Part shown: positions 1 through 9,051 of the stretch, piece after piece
Position numbering within the stretch: position 1 is the first letter of the stretch
How the letters are laid out: every line of letters starts with the position of its first letter
Source: Clostridiales bacterium
Lineage (GTDB): Bacteria; Bacillota; Clostridia; Oscillospirales; CAG-272
Length of the DNA: 64,000 bases
Direction: 5' to 3'
Assembly: GCA_012837425.1 (NCBI GenBank)
Contig: DURE01000004.1
Span: forward strand, 1-64,000
Notes under the pieces: generated by a model
What the model saw: the letters and a program-made list of their open reading frames with translations, nothing else
Told to the model about the DNA's origin: nothing
The model's database searches: none
Made by a program: the position numbers and the translations under genes

Positions 1-462
1 ATTTCAGATGAAGCGATTAAGGCCGCCGGGGAGACACAGAAGCTAAGCGGAATAGAGGGCTTTACCTTTACCGCAGGCGGGGCGGAAGAGCTGCAGGCCA
101 TAGCCGACAGCGCCTTTGACGGAGTTATACTGTCTAATATAATTGACAATCTGCTCCCTGAGGATGCGATTGTAGTTCTGGCAGAAACACGGCGCATTCT
201 TAAGTCAGGCGGAAAAGTATTGGTAAAATTAAATCCTTTCCTTACGGACAATCAGATTAAGGAATGGAATATAAAAATCATTGAGAAGAATTTTCTTGAC
301 GACGGATTGTATTTATGGAATCAGTCTACCGAAGAATGGACCGAACTGTTGGAAAATTATTTTAGTATTCTGGAATATAAAGAAATTTATTTTCCCGGAC
401 ATGACCAATATAACAGACTGTTTTTAATGCAAAAAAGCAACACGACAACTAATACCAAATAG
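1..462 (+). CDS. Class I SAM-dependent methyltransferase, C-terminal part (5' truncated by window)
   Basis: Frame 1 is open from the first base to a TAG at 460-462, so this is the last ~153 residues of a longer protein; the ORF-track start at 220 (TTG) is internal. The segment FDGVILSNIIDNLLPEDAI followed by a RRILKSGGKVLVKL strand is the post-motif region of Methyltransf_11-type enzymes, where a 'promoter-like' acidic/hydrophobic strand precedes the GG turn. The SAM-binding glycine motif lies outside the window, so substrate cannot be judged. The 3' half (from about 230) is clearly more AT-rich than its own 5' part and than the following genes. Family call is likely; specificity is unknown. 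Confidence 0.7.
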   Translation: MSDEAIKAAGETQKLSGIEGFTFTAGGAEELQAIADSAFDGVILSNIIDNLLPEDAIVVLAETRRILKSGGKVLVKLNPFLTDNQIKEWNIKIIEKNFLDDGLYLWNQSTEEWTELLENYFSILEYKEIYFPGHDQYNRLFLMQKSNTTTNTK

Positions 463-470
463 CATTTTCC

Positions 471-1517
471 ATGAGGCAAGATTTGAAAACCGAAATTATA
501 AAAATAAACAACCCCGCCGAATCATATCGCGACATCGAGCGCGCGGCCGGGATAATCAGAGCCGGCGGGCTGGTGGTTTTCCCCACCGAGACTGTCTACG
601 GACTCGGTGGCAACGGCACCGACCCGGCTGCCGCCTCAAAAATCTACGCAGCCAAGAGCCGGCCGTCCGACAACCCCTTAATACTGCACATAGCGAAGCC
701 CTCGGGCGCCGAGCGCTACGCTGTTACAAACGAACATTACTATAAGCTTGCCGAGGCCTTTATGCCCGGGCCGCTGACTATCATACTTTCGAAAAAGCCT
801 GTTGTCCCCGACCGGGTGACCGGCGGCCTTCCGACGGTGGCGCTGCGCTGCCCGTCTCACCCGGTTGCCCACGCCTTAATTGAGGCCGCAGGGCTGCCTA
901 TCGCCGCGCCCTCGGCCAATATCTCGGGGCGCCCCTCGCCCACCAGCGCAAGATACGCCATTGAGGATATGGACGGCAGGGTTGACATGATAATCGACGG
1001 CGGCGACTGCGAGATAGGCCTTGAGTCGACCATCATTGCGCTTGACGGCGACGGCGCGCTCCTGCTCCGCCCGGGGGCCGTGACATACGACGCGCTCTGC
1101 TGCGTTCTTGAGAAGGTTGAAATCTCGGCGGCCGCCATGGGGGAGATGACAGCCGACGACAGGCCGCTTGCCCCCGGCATGAAATACCGGCATTACGCCC
1201 CCTCCTCCCCGCTGGTGCTGCTCGAGGGCTCAGACGAGGATTTTATAAACTATATAAAGCAAAAACGCTCAATCGAGAACTGTGCGGTTATCTGTTCGCC
1301 AGTGGAGGCCAAAGCTCTGGGCGGGGAGAACCTCGTGCTCACAGGCGAGGCCGGCGACTACCCCACGCAGGCAAGGCGGCTCTTCTCGGCCCTGCGCGAA
1401 GCCGACAAGCTGGGCTGCGGGGTAATCTATGCCCGAAAGCCCCCTGCCGACGGCCTCGGGCTTGCGCTTTATAACCGACTGGTCCGCGCCGCCTCGCACA
1501 TGGTGATAAAGATTTAG
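471..1517 (+). CDS. sua5: L-threonylcarbamoyladenylate synthase, Sua5 type
   Basis: Makes threonylcarbamoyl-AMP from threonine, bicarbonate and ATP, the first step of the t6A37 modification of ANN-decoding tRNAs in the cytoplasm. The N-terminal YrdC domain (about residues 20-205) shows VVFPTETVYGLG and KSRPSDNPLILHI, the nucleotide and threonine-binding segments, and SANISGRPSPT. A C-terminal Sua5 domain (about 215-345), with its PGMKYRHYAP linker, makes this the long two-domain form (348 aa) rather than the short TsaC form. The start ATG lies 8 bases after the previous stop and has no clear Shine-Dalgarno, so translation may be coupled or the start slightly different. First gene of a + strand run that continues to the GH3 gene. 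Confidence 0.93.
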   Translation: MRQDLKTEIIKINNPAESYRDIERAAGIIRAGGLVVFPTETVYGLGGNGTDPAAASKIYAAKSRPSDNPLILHIAKPSGAERYAVTNEHYYKLAEAFMPGPLTIILSKKPVVPDRVTGGLPTVALRCPSHPVAHALIEAAGLPIAAPSANISGRPSPTSARYAIEDMDGRVDMIIDGGDCEIGLESTIIALDGDGALLLRPGAVTYDALCCVLEKVEISAAAMGEMTADDRPLAPGMKYRHYAPSSPLVLLEGSDEDFINYIKQKRSIENCAVICSPVEAKALGGENLVLTGEAGDYPTQARRLFSALREADKLGCGVIYARKPPADGLGLALYNRLVRAASHMVIKI

Positions 1518-1566
1518 CACCCGAAAGCCGAAAACCTAAACTAAATTTACCGCAGGAGATGACCCT

Positions 1567-3816
1567 ATGGCGAAAAAAAGCAAAAACCAAATAACACAGG
1601 ACGCGCCTGCTCCGGCTCCGGTAACGCCGCAGCCGATAACCGATACAATAGAAAAGAACTTTATGCCCTATGCGATGAGCGTCATTGTCTCGCGCGCTAT
1701 CCCCGAGATAGACGGCCTCAAGCCCGCGCACCGCAAGCTGCTCTACACCATGTACAGGATGGGGCTTCTGACCGGGAACCGCACCAAGAGCGCAAACGTG
1801 GTGGGGCAGACCATGAAGCTCAGCCCCCACGGCGACCTGTCGATATACGAGACGCTGGTGCGCCTGACCCGCGGCAACGAGACGCTCCTGCACCCCCTTG
1901 TTGACTCAAAGGGCAGCTTCGGCAAGCAGTATTCCTCGGACATGAAATACGCGGCGGCGCGCTATACCGAGGTCAAGCTCGATCCCTTCTGCGCCGAGCT
2001 CTTCCGCGGCATCGACAAAAACGCGGTTGATTTTGTCGACAACTACGACAACACCATGAAGGAGCCGGTCCTGCTCCCGACCACCTTCCCGAATATTCTG
2101 GTCATGCCGAACACCGGGATTGCGGTAGGCGTGGCTTCAAATATATGCTCTTTTAATCTCGCCGAGATTTGCGACGCCACAATTGCGCTGCTGAAGAACC
2201 CCGGCACCACATTAAATAAAATTCTTGAGATAATCAAGGCGCCGGACTTTCCATCGGGCGGACTGATAATATACGACCGGGAGCAGATGCGCGGGATATA
2301 CAGAACCGGCCAGGGCTCGCTTAAAATCCGCTCGCGCTACGTCTACGACAAAAAGAACAACTGCATAGAAATCATTCAGATTCCCTACTCGACCACCATC
2401 GAGCAGATAATGAAGAAAATTACCGAACTTGTCAAGGAGGGCAAGCTCAAGGAAATCACCGACTTCCGCGACGAGATTGACCTCTCGGGTTTCAAGCTTA
2501 CCTTAGACATCCGCCGTGGCACCGACCCCGACAAGCTGATGGACAAACTCTTCAGGCTTACCCCGCTTGAGGACAGCTTCAAATGCAACTTTACCGTGCT
2601 TGTAGACTCGGTCCCGCGCCAGCTCGGCATTATTGAAATCCTTAGCGAATGGATAAAATTCAGGATGAATTGCCTCAGCCGCGAGCTGACCTTTGACCTT
2701 GACAAAAAGAAGGAAAAACTGCACCTTTTGCTCGGCCTTGCCAAAATCCTGCTTGACATCGACAAGGCCATAAGCATCATCCGGCAGACCGAACGCGAGG
2801 ACGAAGTTGTCCCCCACCTGATGGCAGGCTTCGACATCGACGAGGTTCAGGCCGAGTATATCGCCGAGATAAAGCTGCGGCACCTCAACCGCGAGTATAT
2901 TCTAAACCGCGTCGGCGAAATTGAAGACCTCAAGCGCGAGATAGCCGAACTTGAGGAACTGCTCGGCGACGAGCTGAAAATCAAGGCATATATAGCCGGG
3001 CAGCTGCTTGAGATAAAGAAAAAATACGGCCGGCCGCGCAAGTCTCAGATAATCGGGGCCGAGGCGATTACCGAGTACAGCAAGGAGGACCATATCGAAA
3101 ACTTTAATGTCCACCTCGTGCTGACCCGGGAGGGCTATTTCAAGAAAATTACGCTGCTCTCGCTGCGGGCAAGCGACAACCACACCCTAAAGGAGGGTGA
3201 CGGGATAATCCAGGAGCTTGATTCGGAAAACCGGAGCGACATAGTTTTCTTCACCGACCGCGCGCAGGTCTACCGTGCCAGGCTCTCGGATTTTGACTGC
3301 GTCAAGGCCTCGGTCATGGGCGACTACCTTCCGACCAAGCTTGAAATGGACCTTGGAGAAAAACCTATTTTGATGCTAGCCTCCCCCGAGTGCGATTTTC
3401 CCGAGGGCGACCATATGGTCTTTATATTCGAGAACGGCCGCGGGGTGCGAGTGCCGGTTTCGGTTTACCAGACCAAGAGCAACCGGCGCAAGCTGACCGG
3501 GGCATATTCAACAGCCTCACCAATTGTCGCGGCCTTCTACGAGCACAAAGACAGACCTTTTGACATCATGACTGTCACCGACGCCGACCGCGCTATCATC
3601 ATAAAATCCTCGCTGATAGCACAGAAGACCACGCGCACCTCAAACGGCAATCTGGTAATAAACCTGAAAAAGGGGCAGAAGGTGGTCTCGGCCATTTCTA
3701 ACCCGACCGAGGTGTTCGGCGACCTCAAGGGTTACCGCAAGCTAAAACTCCCCGCGACCGGAGTGCTGCTTGCCGAAAAGGACATTCAGGCAATGCAGCT
3801 TAAAATCGACGAATGA
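1567..3816 (+). CDS. Type II DNA topoisomerase subunit A (ParC/GyrA family, divergent)
   Basis: Breakage-reunion subunit of a bacterial type IIA topoisomerase. The winged-helix/tower region starts ITDTIEKNFMPYAMSVI and continues with GLKPAHRKLLYTMY. The DNA-linking tyrosine is in AAARYTEVKL (about Tyr133). At 749 aa it has the core plus a shortened C-terminal beta-pinwheel; I do not see a GyrA-box of the QRRGGKG type, which argues against a classical GyrA. It differs from typical ParC in the quinolone-pocket stretch (KLSPHGDLSIYETLVRL). An AGGAGAT Shine-Dalgarno sits before the ATG. The matching ATPase subunit, normally the adjacent upstream gene, is not here; Sua5 precedes it. Could be labelled parC by some pipelines; I leave the symbol empty. 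Confidence 0.88.
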   Translation: MAKKSKNQITQDAPAPAPVTPQPITDTIEKNFMPYAMSVIVSRAIPEIDGLKPAHRKLLYTMYRMGLLTGNRTKSANVVGQTMKLSPHGDLSIYETLVRLTRGNETLLHPLVDSKGSFGKQYSSDMKYAAARYTEVKLDPFCAELFRGIDKNAVDFVDNYDNTMKEPVLLPTTFPNILVMPNTGIAVGVASNICSFNLAEICDATIALLKNPGTTLNKILEIIKAPDFPSGGLIIYDREQMRGIYRTGQGSLKIRSRYVYDKKNNCIEIIQIPYSTTIEQIMKKITELVKEGKLKEITDFRDEIDLSGFKLTLDIRRGTDPDKLMDKLFRLTPLEDSFKCNFTVLVDSVPRQLGIIEILSEWIKFRMNCLSRELTFDLDKKKEKLHLLLGLAKILLDIDKAISIIRQTEREDEVVPHLMAGFDIDEVQAEYIAEIKLRHLNREYILNRVGEIEDLKREIAELEELLGDELKIKAYIAGQLLEIKKKYGRPRKSQIIGAEAITEYSKEDHIENFNVHLVLTREGYFKKITLLSLRASDNHTLKEGDGIIQELDSENRSDIVFFTDRAQVYRARLSDFDCVKASVMGDYLPTKLEMDLGEKPILMLASPECDFPEGDHMVFIFENGRGVRVPVSVYQTKSNRRKLTGAYSTASPIVAAFYEHKDRPFDIMTVTDADRAIIIKSSLIAQKTTRTSNGNLVINLKKGQKVVSAISNPTEVFGDLKGYRKLKLPATGVLLAEKDIQAMQLKIDE

Positions 3817-3850
3817 TTTTGCGCTAAACATTTACACGGAGGATATCTTC

Positions 3851-3976
3851 ATGCGCGAGACGAAAAAACATGAATCAAAAAAAATGCTGATAACCCGCAT
3901 TATCTGCGCCATACTCGCCCTGCTCATGCTGGGCAGCATCGCCACATACGCAATAATATTTCTTTTGGGCAGATAA
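3851..3976 (+). CDS. Small single-pass membrane protein (41 aa), unknown function
   Basis: The ORF track starts this at 3770 inside the topoisomerase gene, but the ATG at 3851 follows a strong Shine-Dalgarno (GGAGGAT) and gives a sensible protein. It has a charged N-terminus (MRETKKHESKK) followed by one hydrophobic helix of about 25 residues ending in FLLGR. The layout (basic head, helix, nearly no tail) predicts one membrane span with the N-terminus inside. It lies 34 bases after the topoisomerase and 12 before deoC, so it is probably co-transcribed. No recognisable domain; function not assignable. Confidence 0.62.
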   Translation: MRETKKHESKKMLITRIICAILALLMLGSIATYAIIFLLGR

Positions 3977-3988
3977 GGAGAGCAGGCC

Positions 3989-4654
3989 ATGACCAGACAA
4001 GAAATACTTAAATATGTCGACCACACGCTGCTCAAGCCGACCGCCACCGAGGAAGAGATTAAGACGGTCTGCGACGACGCGATAAAATACGGCTGCGCCG
4101 CAGTTTGCATACCCAACACACACATCACCTTTGCCGTTGATTATGTCAAAGGCAGGGTCAGGGTGGGGGCTACCGTCGGCTTTCCCTTCGGCTACAATGT
4201 CACCGAGGTAAAGTGCGCCGAGGCAAGGCGGGCGCTGGCCGACGGCGCTACCGAATTTGACATGGTCGCAAATATCTGCCGCATCAAAGAGGGGAAATAC
4301 GACAAAGTGCTTGACGACATACGGGCGGTAAGGGAGGCTGTCGGCGGCCATATACTCAAGGTAATAATTGAAACCTGCCTGCTCACAGAAGAAGAAAAAA
4401 TCAGGATGTGCGAGGTTGTGTCGCGCTCGGGCGCCGACTACATCAAGACCTCAACCGGGTTCTCAACCGGGGGTGCTACCCGGGAGGATATAGCTCTCTT
4501 TGCCGCGCATGTCTCGGGGGGACTTAAAATCAAGGCGGCGGGAGGAATCCGCAGTTTTGCCGACGCCGAAGAGTTCATACGGCTGGGGGCAACCCGCCTC
4601 GGCACCAGCGCGTTGGTAATAATTATGAAAAACGAAGAACCCGGAGCCTACTGA
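3989..4654 (+). CDS. deoC: Deoxyribose-phosphate aldolase
   Basis: Cleaves 2-deoxyribose-5-phosphate to acetaldehyde and glyceraldehyde-3-phosphate, moving deoxynucleoside sugar into glycolysis. The 221-residue length is normal. Visible active-site parts of the DeoC TIM barrel are VDHTLLKP near the N-terminus, the acidic EFDMV strand (Asp91), the Schiff-base lysine in YIKTSTGF (Lys153) and the proton-relay lysine in KAAGGIRS (Lys182). The ATG has an AGGAGAG Shine-Dalgarno. It overlaps nothing and is followed after 5 bases by an amidohydrolase gene, so the two are likely one transcript. No nucleoside phosphorylase gene is adjacent. Confidence 0.95.
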   Translation: MTRQEILKYVDHTLLKPTATEEEIKTVCDDAIKYGCAAVCIPNTHITFAVDYVKGRVRVGATVGFPFGYNVTEVKCAEARRALADGATEFDMVANICRIKEGKYDKVLDDIRAVREAVGGHILKVIIETCLLTEEEKIRMCEVVSRSGADYIKTSTGFSTGGATREDIALFAAHVSGGLKIKAAGGIRSFADAEEFIRLGATRLGTSALVIIMKNEEPGAY

Positions 4655-4659
4655 GCGGT

Positions 4660-5469
4660 ATGGTTGTTGATTTTCATGTCCACTGCTTCCCCGACGCACT
4701 CGCCCCCCGCGCCCTTGCCGTGCTGAGCGACCATGCGCAGCTCAAGGAATTGGGGCTTCCCTGCACCGACGGGACGCAGGCCGGGACCGAGGCGCATATC
4801 GCCTCCCAGGGCGTCGACTATGCCGTGGTCTGCAACATAGCGACCAACGGCCGGCAGCAGCACAACGTAAACAGCTTTGCCATAAGTATCGCTAAGACCA
4901 GCAAAACCCTCTGTTCGCTCGGCTCGCTGCACCCCGGCGGCGAGGACAAGTACGGCGAGCTGCTCCGGCTCAGGGAAGCCGGCATACGCGGGATTAAAAT
5001 ACACCCCGACTATATCGGAGCAGATATTACAGACCCAGCATATGACGAGATATTTGAGCTCTGCTCGGAGCTCGGATTCTTTGTCCTCACGCATGCCGGT
5101 CTTGACCCGGTGTCGCCCGGGCATATGCACGCAAGCCCTGAGATGATTGCCACTGTCGCAAAACGCTATCCGGACCTTAAAATCATCGCCGCGCACATGG
5201 GCGGGTTTCTCTGCTCGGCGGAGGTCATCGAGCACCTGCTCGGGCGGGACATCTGGTTTGACACCTCGGTGTCCTCTCAGCGCCCCGACGAATATGAAAA
5301 CCTCGTATATATACTTAAAAACCATTCGCCCGACCGGCTGCTTTTCGCCTCGGATACCCCATGGGCATACGCGGCGGATGAGCTGAGATTTATCTATTCG
5401 GCAGGGCTTGGCGATGAGCTGACAGAGAAAATCCTCTGCAAAAACGCGCTTGGCCTGCTCAAAGACTGA
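4660..5469 (+). CDS. Amidohydrolase-2 family metal-dependent hydrolase
   Basis: A 269-residue TIM-barrel hydrolase of the amidohydrolase superfamily, probably cytoplasmic. Metal ligands are visible in order: the HxH of DFHVH (His6, His8), a histidine after strand 5 (LTHAGLD), IIAAHMGG, and the aspartate of LLFASDTPWA. KIHPDY supplies another conserved histidine. This pattern is shared by ACMSD-type decarboxylases and many uncharacterised hydrolases, so the substrate is unknown. The start is 5 bases after deoC with only a weak ribosome site, which suggests translational coupling. Being next to deoC and xylB points loosely to sugar or nucleoside catabolism, but that is inference from position only. 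Confidence 0.83.
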   Translation: MVVDFHVHCFPDALAPRALAVLSDHAQLKELGLPCTDGTQAGTEAHIASQGVDYAVVCNIATNGRQQHNVNSFAISIAKTSKTLCSLGSLHPGGEDKYGELLRLREAGIRGIKIHPDYIGADITDPAYDEIFELCSELGFFVLTHAGLDPVSPGHMHASPEMIATVAKRYPDLKIIAAHMGGFLCSAEVIEHLLGRDIWFDTSVSSQRPDEYENLVYILKNHSPDRLLFASDTPWAYAADELRFIYSAGLGDELTEKILCKNALGLLKD

Positions 5470-5528
5470 AGCCGCCATGGCATATATCAGCCGGGAGGCT
5501 CATAAAAAACACGCGGAGGGAGAGCCCT

Positions 5529-7043
5529 ATGAAATACCTTGTCGGCATTGATATCGGCACCTCGGGCACAAAGGTGGCGCTCTTCGACTTTTCGGGCAAC
5601 CCGCTCTGCTCCCACACCGCCGGATACCGGCTCTACCAGCCGCACAACGGCTGGGCCGAGCAGGACCCCGAGGACTGGTGGCAGGCGGTCTGCGAGGGAC
5701 TGCGGGCGGTCTGCCATACGGCAGACCCGGCCGAGATTGCCGGAGTCGGCTTCTCGGGTCAGATGCACGGGCTGGTCATGCTCGGCTCTGACATGCGGGC
5801 GCTGAGAAAATCAATCATCTGGTGCGACCAGCGCAGCGGCCGGGAATGCGGCGAAATCACCGCCGCCGTCGGGGCCGAGCAGCTCATGCGGATAACCAAA
5901 AGCCCGGCGCTCACCGGCTTTACCGCCTCAAAGCTCCTCTGGGTCAGGAACAACGAGCCCGACACATACGAGCGCTGCCACAAGGTTCTTCTGCCGAAGG
6001 ACTATATCCGCTTCAGGCTCACCGGCGAGCTATACATGGACGTCTCGGACGCCTCGGGCACCCAGATGCTCGACATAGAAAAGCGCGCATGGTCGGACTA
6101 TGTACTCACAAAGCTTGAAATCGACCCCTCATGGCTCCCCCCGACCTGCGAGTCATTTGAGCTTGCCGGGAAGGTCACACCCGGGGCGGCGGCCGAAACC
6201 GGGCTCAGGTCCGGGACACTCGTCGCGGCAGGCGCAGGAGACAACGCGGCTACCGCCGTTGGCTGCGGGGTCATATACCGGGGGCGGGCTTTTACCTCTC
6301 TCGGTACCAGCGGCGTGGTTTTCGCACATACCGACGGCCCGGTCTGGGATACAAAAGGCCGGATTCACAACTTCTGCGCGGCGACCGGCGGCTGGCATGT
6401 GCTGGGGTCGGTACAGGCGACAGGGCTGTCCTACACCTGGTTTTGCGACAACTTCTGCCAGCCTGAAGCCGAGCTTGCCAAGGCAACCGGCAGGTCGGTC
6501 TGGAGTATACTCGACGAGCTGGCGACAACCTCGCCGAAAGGGGCCAACCGCCTCATTTACCTGCCCTATCTCATGGGCGAGCGCACCCCCCACCTCGACC
6601 CCGACCTGCGCGGGGCCTTCCTCGGCCTCTCGGCAATACACACCAAGGCCGACCTTTTGCGCGCGCTGGCCGAAGGTGTCACCTATGGTCTGGCCGACTG
6701 CCGCTCGGTCCTGCGCGAGCTAAAAATTACGACCGAGAGCATGATTGCCTGCGGCGGCGGTGCGGCAAGCCCCTTCCGCCGGCAGATGCTGGCAGACGTT
6801 TTCGGCATCCCGGTCTCAACAATAAAGTCCGAGCAAGGCGCAGTGCTCGGGGCGGCGCTGCTCGCCGGGGTGGCCTCGGGGGTATACGGCAGCGTAGAGG
6901 AGGCCTGCAGTATAATTCAAATCGAATCTCAAAACCTCCCCGACCCGGCGGCGCATGCCGAATACATGAAATACTACGAGATATACCGCGCGGCTTACCC
7001 CGCACTGAAGGAACTGTATAAAAGGCTGACACATATAAGCTGA
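5529..7043 (+). CDS. xylB: Xylulokinase
   Basis: Phosphorylates D-xylulose to xylulose-5-phosphate with ATP, the step after xylose isomerase. It is a full-length FGGY-family kinase (504 aa): the phosphate-1 loop is GIDIGTSGTK (residues 7-16), the substrate loop is GFSGQMHGLV, the catalytic aspartate is in GAGDNAA (Asp238), and the second phosphate motif is FTSLGTSGVV. IACGGGAASPFRRQMLAD near the C-terminus is the adenosine-binding signature; QMHGLV favours xylulose over glycerol. A GGAGGGAG Shine-Dalgarno precedes the ATG. It is followed 18 bases later by a GH3 glycosidase, and xylA lies convergent downstream, so this is a local xylose-use cluster. Confidence 0.92.
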   Translation: MKYLVGIDIGTSGTKVALFDFSGNPLCSHTAGYRLYQPHNGWAEQDPEDWWQAVCEGLRAVCHTADPAEIAGVGFSGQMHGLVMLGSDMRALRKSIIWCDQRSGRECGEITAAVGAEQLMRITKSPALTGFTASKLLWVRNNEPDTYERCHKVLLPKDYIRFRLTGELYMDVSDASGTQMLDIEKRAWSDYVLTKLEIDPSWLPPTCESFELAGKVTPGAAAETGLRSGTLVAAGAGDNAATAVGCGVIYRGRAFTSLGTSGVVFAHTDGPVWDTKGRIHNFCAATGGWHVLGSVQATGLSYTWFCDNFCQPEAELAKATGRSVWSILDELATTSPKGANRLIYLPYLMGERTPHLDPDLRGAFLGLSAIHTKADLLRALAEGVTYGLADCRSVLRELKITTESMIACGGGAASPFRRQMLADVFGIPVSTIKSEQGAVLGAALLAGVASGVYGSVEEACSIIQIESQNLPDPAAHAEYMKYYEIYRAAYPALKELYKRLTHIS

Positions 7044-7061
7044 AAAAAGGATGGGTATGAC

Positions 7062-8945
7062 ATGAACAAAAACGACTTCAAAGCCCGTGCAAAGGCGCTG
7101 GTCGCCCGGATGACGACAGAGGAAAAAATCAGCCAGATGATCTATGACGCGCCGGCGATAAAGCGGCTCGGAATTTCGGCCTACAACTGGTGGAATGAGG
7201 GACTTCACGGCGTGGCGCGCAGCGGGGTTGCAACCGTCTTCCCGCAGGCAATAGGGATGGCGGCGAGCTTCAATCCCGAGCTCATGCGCCGGGTGGGCGA
7301 GGTTATCTCGGATGAGGCCAGAGCCAAGTACAACGAATACAAGAAATTCGGCAACACCGAAATTTATCAGGGGCTGACATACTGGTCGCCTAATATCAAT
7401 ATTTTCCGCGACCCGCGCTGGGGCCGCGGACAGGAGACCTTCGGCGAGGACCCGTATCTAACCGGCGTCATGGCCACCGAATATGTCAAGGGTATGCAGG
7501 GCGAGGGCAAATACCGCAAGGTTGACGCGACGCTTAAACACTACGCGGTCCACAGCGGCCCCGAAGCCGAGCGGCACCGCTACAACGCTGAAGTAAGTGA
7601 ATTTGACCTTTACGACACATACCTGCGCGCCTTCAAATACTGCATAGAGCACGCCGACCCCTCGGCGGTAATGGGGGCCTACAACCGCGTGGGCGGGGAG
7701 CCCTGCTGTGCAAGTGAAACGCTGCTCCGGAAAATCCTTTTCGGTGAGTTCGGGTTTGACGGATACGTGGTCTCGGACTGCGGCGCTATCCGCGATATCT
7801 GGAAATATCACAAATATGTCGATAACCCGGCCGACGCCGCGGCGCTGGCCGTGAAAAACGGCTGCCATCTCAACTGCGGCAAGACCTATGAAGCGCTCAA
7901 TATGGCGGTTGAGCTCGGCAAGCTTGATATGAAATACATCGACGACGCGGCAGAGCGGCTTATGGCCGCCAGGTTCCGGCTCGGAATGTTTGACAACGAC
8001 TGCGAATACGATAACATACCCTATGATGTGGTGGCCTGCGACAAACACGCTGAAATTAATCTTGAAATGGCCCGGCAGAGCATTGTGCTCCTGAAAAACG
8101 ACGGCATCCTGCCGCTTCGCCCCGGGACCAACGTCGCGATAATAGGGCCGAATGCCGACAGCCTAAAGGTGCTGCTCGGCAACTACAACGGCACCCCGGA
8201 CAAATACTATACCTTTCTGCGTGGTATTCAAGAAACCTGCCGCGGCAGGGTAATTTACGCCAAGGGCTCTCCGCTCTACGGCGAGGGGTACAACGTCCAC
8301 CACGACGAGCCGCTGCGCGAGGCCCTGATTGCCGCCCGCAGGAGCGACGTTGTCATTATGTGTTGCGGGATTACATCCGAGCTCGAGGGCGAGCAGGGCG
8401 ACCTCAAACTAAACGGGCACATGGGAGACCGCAAGGACATTGAACTGCCCGAGCTCCAGAAGCAGCTTTACCGTGCGGTGCTTGCAGTCGGCAAGCCTGT
8501 CGTGTTCGTCAACGCCAGCGGGAGCTGTGTCTCGCTTGTCGAGCAGAACCGCGACTGCAGCGCAGTCCTGCAGTGCTTCTACCCCGGCGCCATGGGCGGC
8601 AGGGCGCTTGCCGACATACTCTTCGGCAGAGTAAGCCCCTCGGGCCGGCTGCCGGTGACCTTTTACCGCTCGGTTGACGACCTGCCGCCGCTTGACGACT
8701 ACTCGATGAAAAACCGCACCTACAGATACTACGAGGGCAGGCCGCTCTACCCCTTCGGACACGGGCTCACCTATTCGGATATTGAAGAAAAGTGGGTTAG
8801 CGATGATACCGCCATAATTACGAACAACGGGCCGTACCATACAAGATACAGTGTGCTCCGCTATGTCACAAAACCGGCAAAAACGCTGGTCGGGCTGAAA
8901 AACATATTCATTCGTGCCGGAGAAAGTAAAACTCTGGAGTTTTAA
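7062..8945 (+). CDS. GH3 glycoside hydrolase (beta-xylosidase/beta-glucosidase type), short C-terminus
   Basis: Releases terminal beta-linked sugars. The GH3 N-terminal barrel contains YNWWNEGLHGVAR, typical of xylosidase-like GH3 members, and the nucleophile aspartate in GYVVSDCGAI (Asp239). KHYAVHSGPEAERH is the substrate-binding KH segment. The second alpha/beta domain runs to PFGHGLTYSD. No signal peptide is seen, so it should act on imported xylo-oligosaccharides in the cytoplasm. At 627 aa it is shorter than the usual ~700: the FnIII-like C-terminal domain is reduced to about 60 residues ending GESKTLEF. Either a natural short form or a slightly truncated gene. Position after xylB supports xyloside use. 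Confidence 0.88.
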   Translation: MNKNDFKARAKALVARMTTEEKISQMIYDAPAIKRLGISAYNWWNEGLHGVARSGVATVFPQAIGMAASFNPELMRRVGEVISDEARAKYNEYKKFGNTEIYQGLTYWSPNINIFRDPRWGRGQETFGEDPYLTGVMATEYVKGMQGEGKYRKVDATLKHYAVHSGPEAERHRYNAEVSEFDLYDTYLRAFKYCIEHADPSAVMGAYNRVGGEPCCASETLLRKILFGEFGFDGYVVSDCGAIRDIWKYHKYVDNPADAAALAVKNGCHLNCGKTYEALNMAVELGKLDMKYIDDAAERLMAARFRLGMFDNDCEYDNIPYDVVACDKHAEINLEMARQSIVLLKNDGILPLRPGTNVAIIGPNADSLKVLLGNYNGTPDKYYTFLRGIQETCRGRVIYAKGSPLYGEGYNVHHDEPLREALIAARRSDVVIMCCGITSELEGEQGDLKLNGHMGDRKDIELPELQKQLYRAVLAVGKPVVFVNASGSCVSLVEQNRDCSAVLQCFYPGAMGGRALADILFGRVSPSGRLPVTFYRSVDDLPPLDDYSMKNRTYRYYEGRPLYPFGHGLTYSDIEEKWVSDDTAIITNNGPYHTRYSVLRYVTKPAKTLVGLKNIFIRAGESKTLEF

Positions 8946-8990
8946 TAAATCATCCCCGCATTTAGTTTTATAAGTTTTTTGAGAATTTGC

Positions 8991-9043
8991 AAGGGACTTT
9001 TTTCAAAAAAGTCCCTTGAGCGGGGTGCGGGGCAGCGCCCCGC
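8991..9043. repeat. Composite hairpin repeat: AT-type and GC-type inverted repeats
   Basis: Two adjacent hairpins lie in the gap between the convergent GH3 gene and xylA. The first is a 13-bp perfect inverted repeat (AAGGGACTTTTTT, one-base loop, 8991-9017). The second is GC-rich, GCGGGG...CCCCGC around GTGCGGGGCAGC (9020-9043). Related GC units occur near 14971, 21037, 58335 and 61244, each beside a gene end or leader, so this looks like a dispersed genomic repeat. Confidence 0.7.
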
Positions 9044-9051
9044 ATATAAGT

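Noticed and set aside
4648-5478. 276-residue - strand ORF opposite the amidohydrolase
   Set aside because: Mirror ORF caused by GC-rich codons; the + strand gene has all metal-site motifs.
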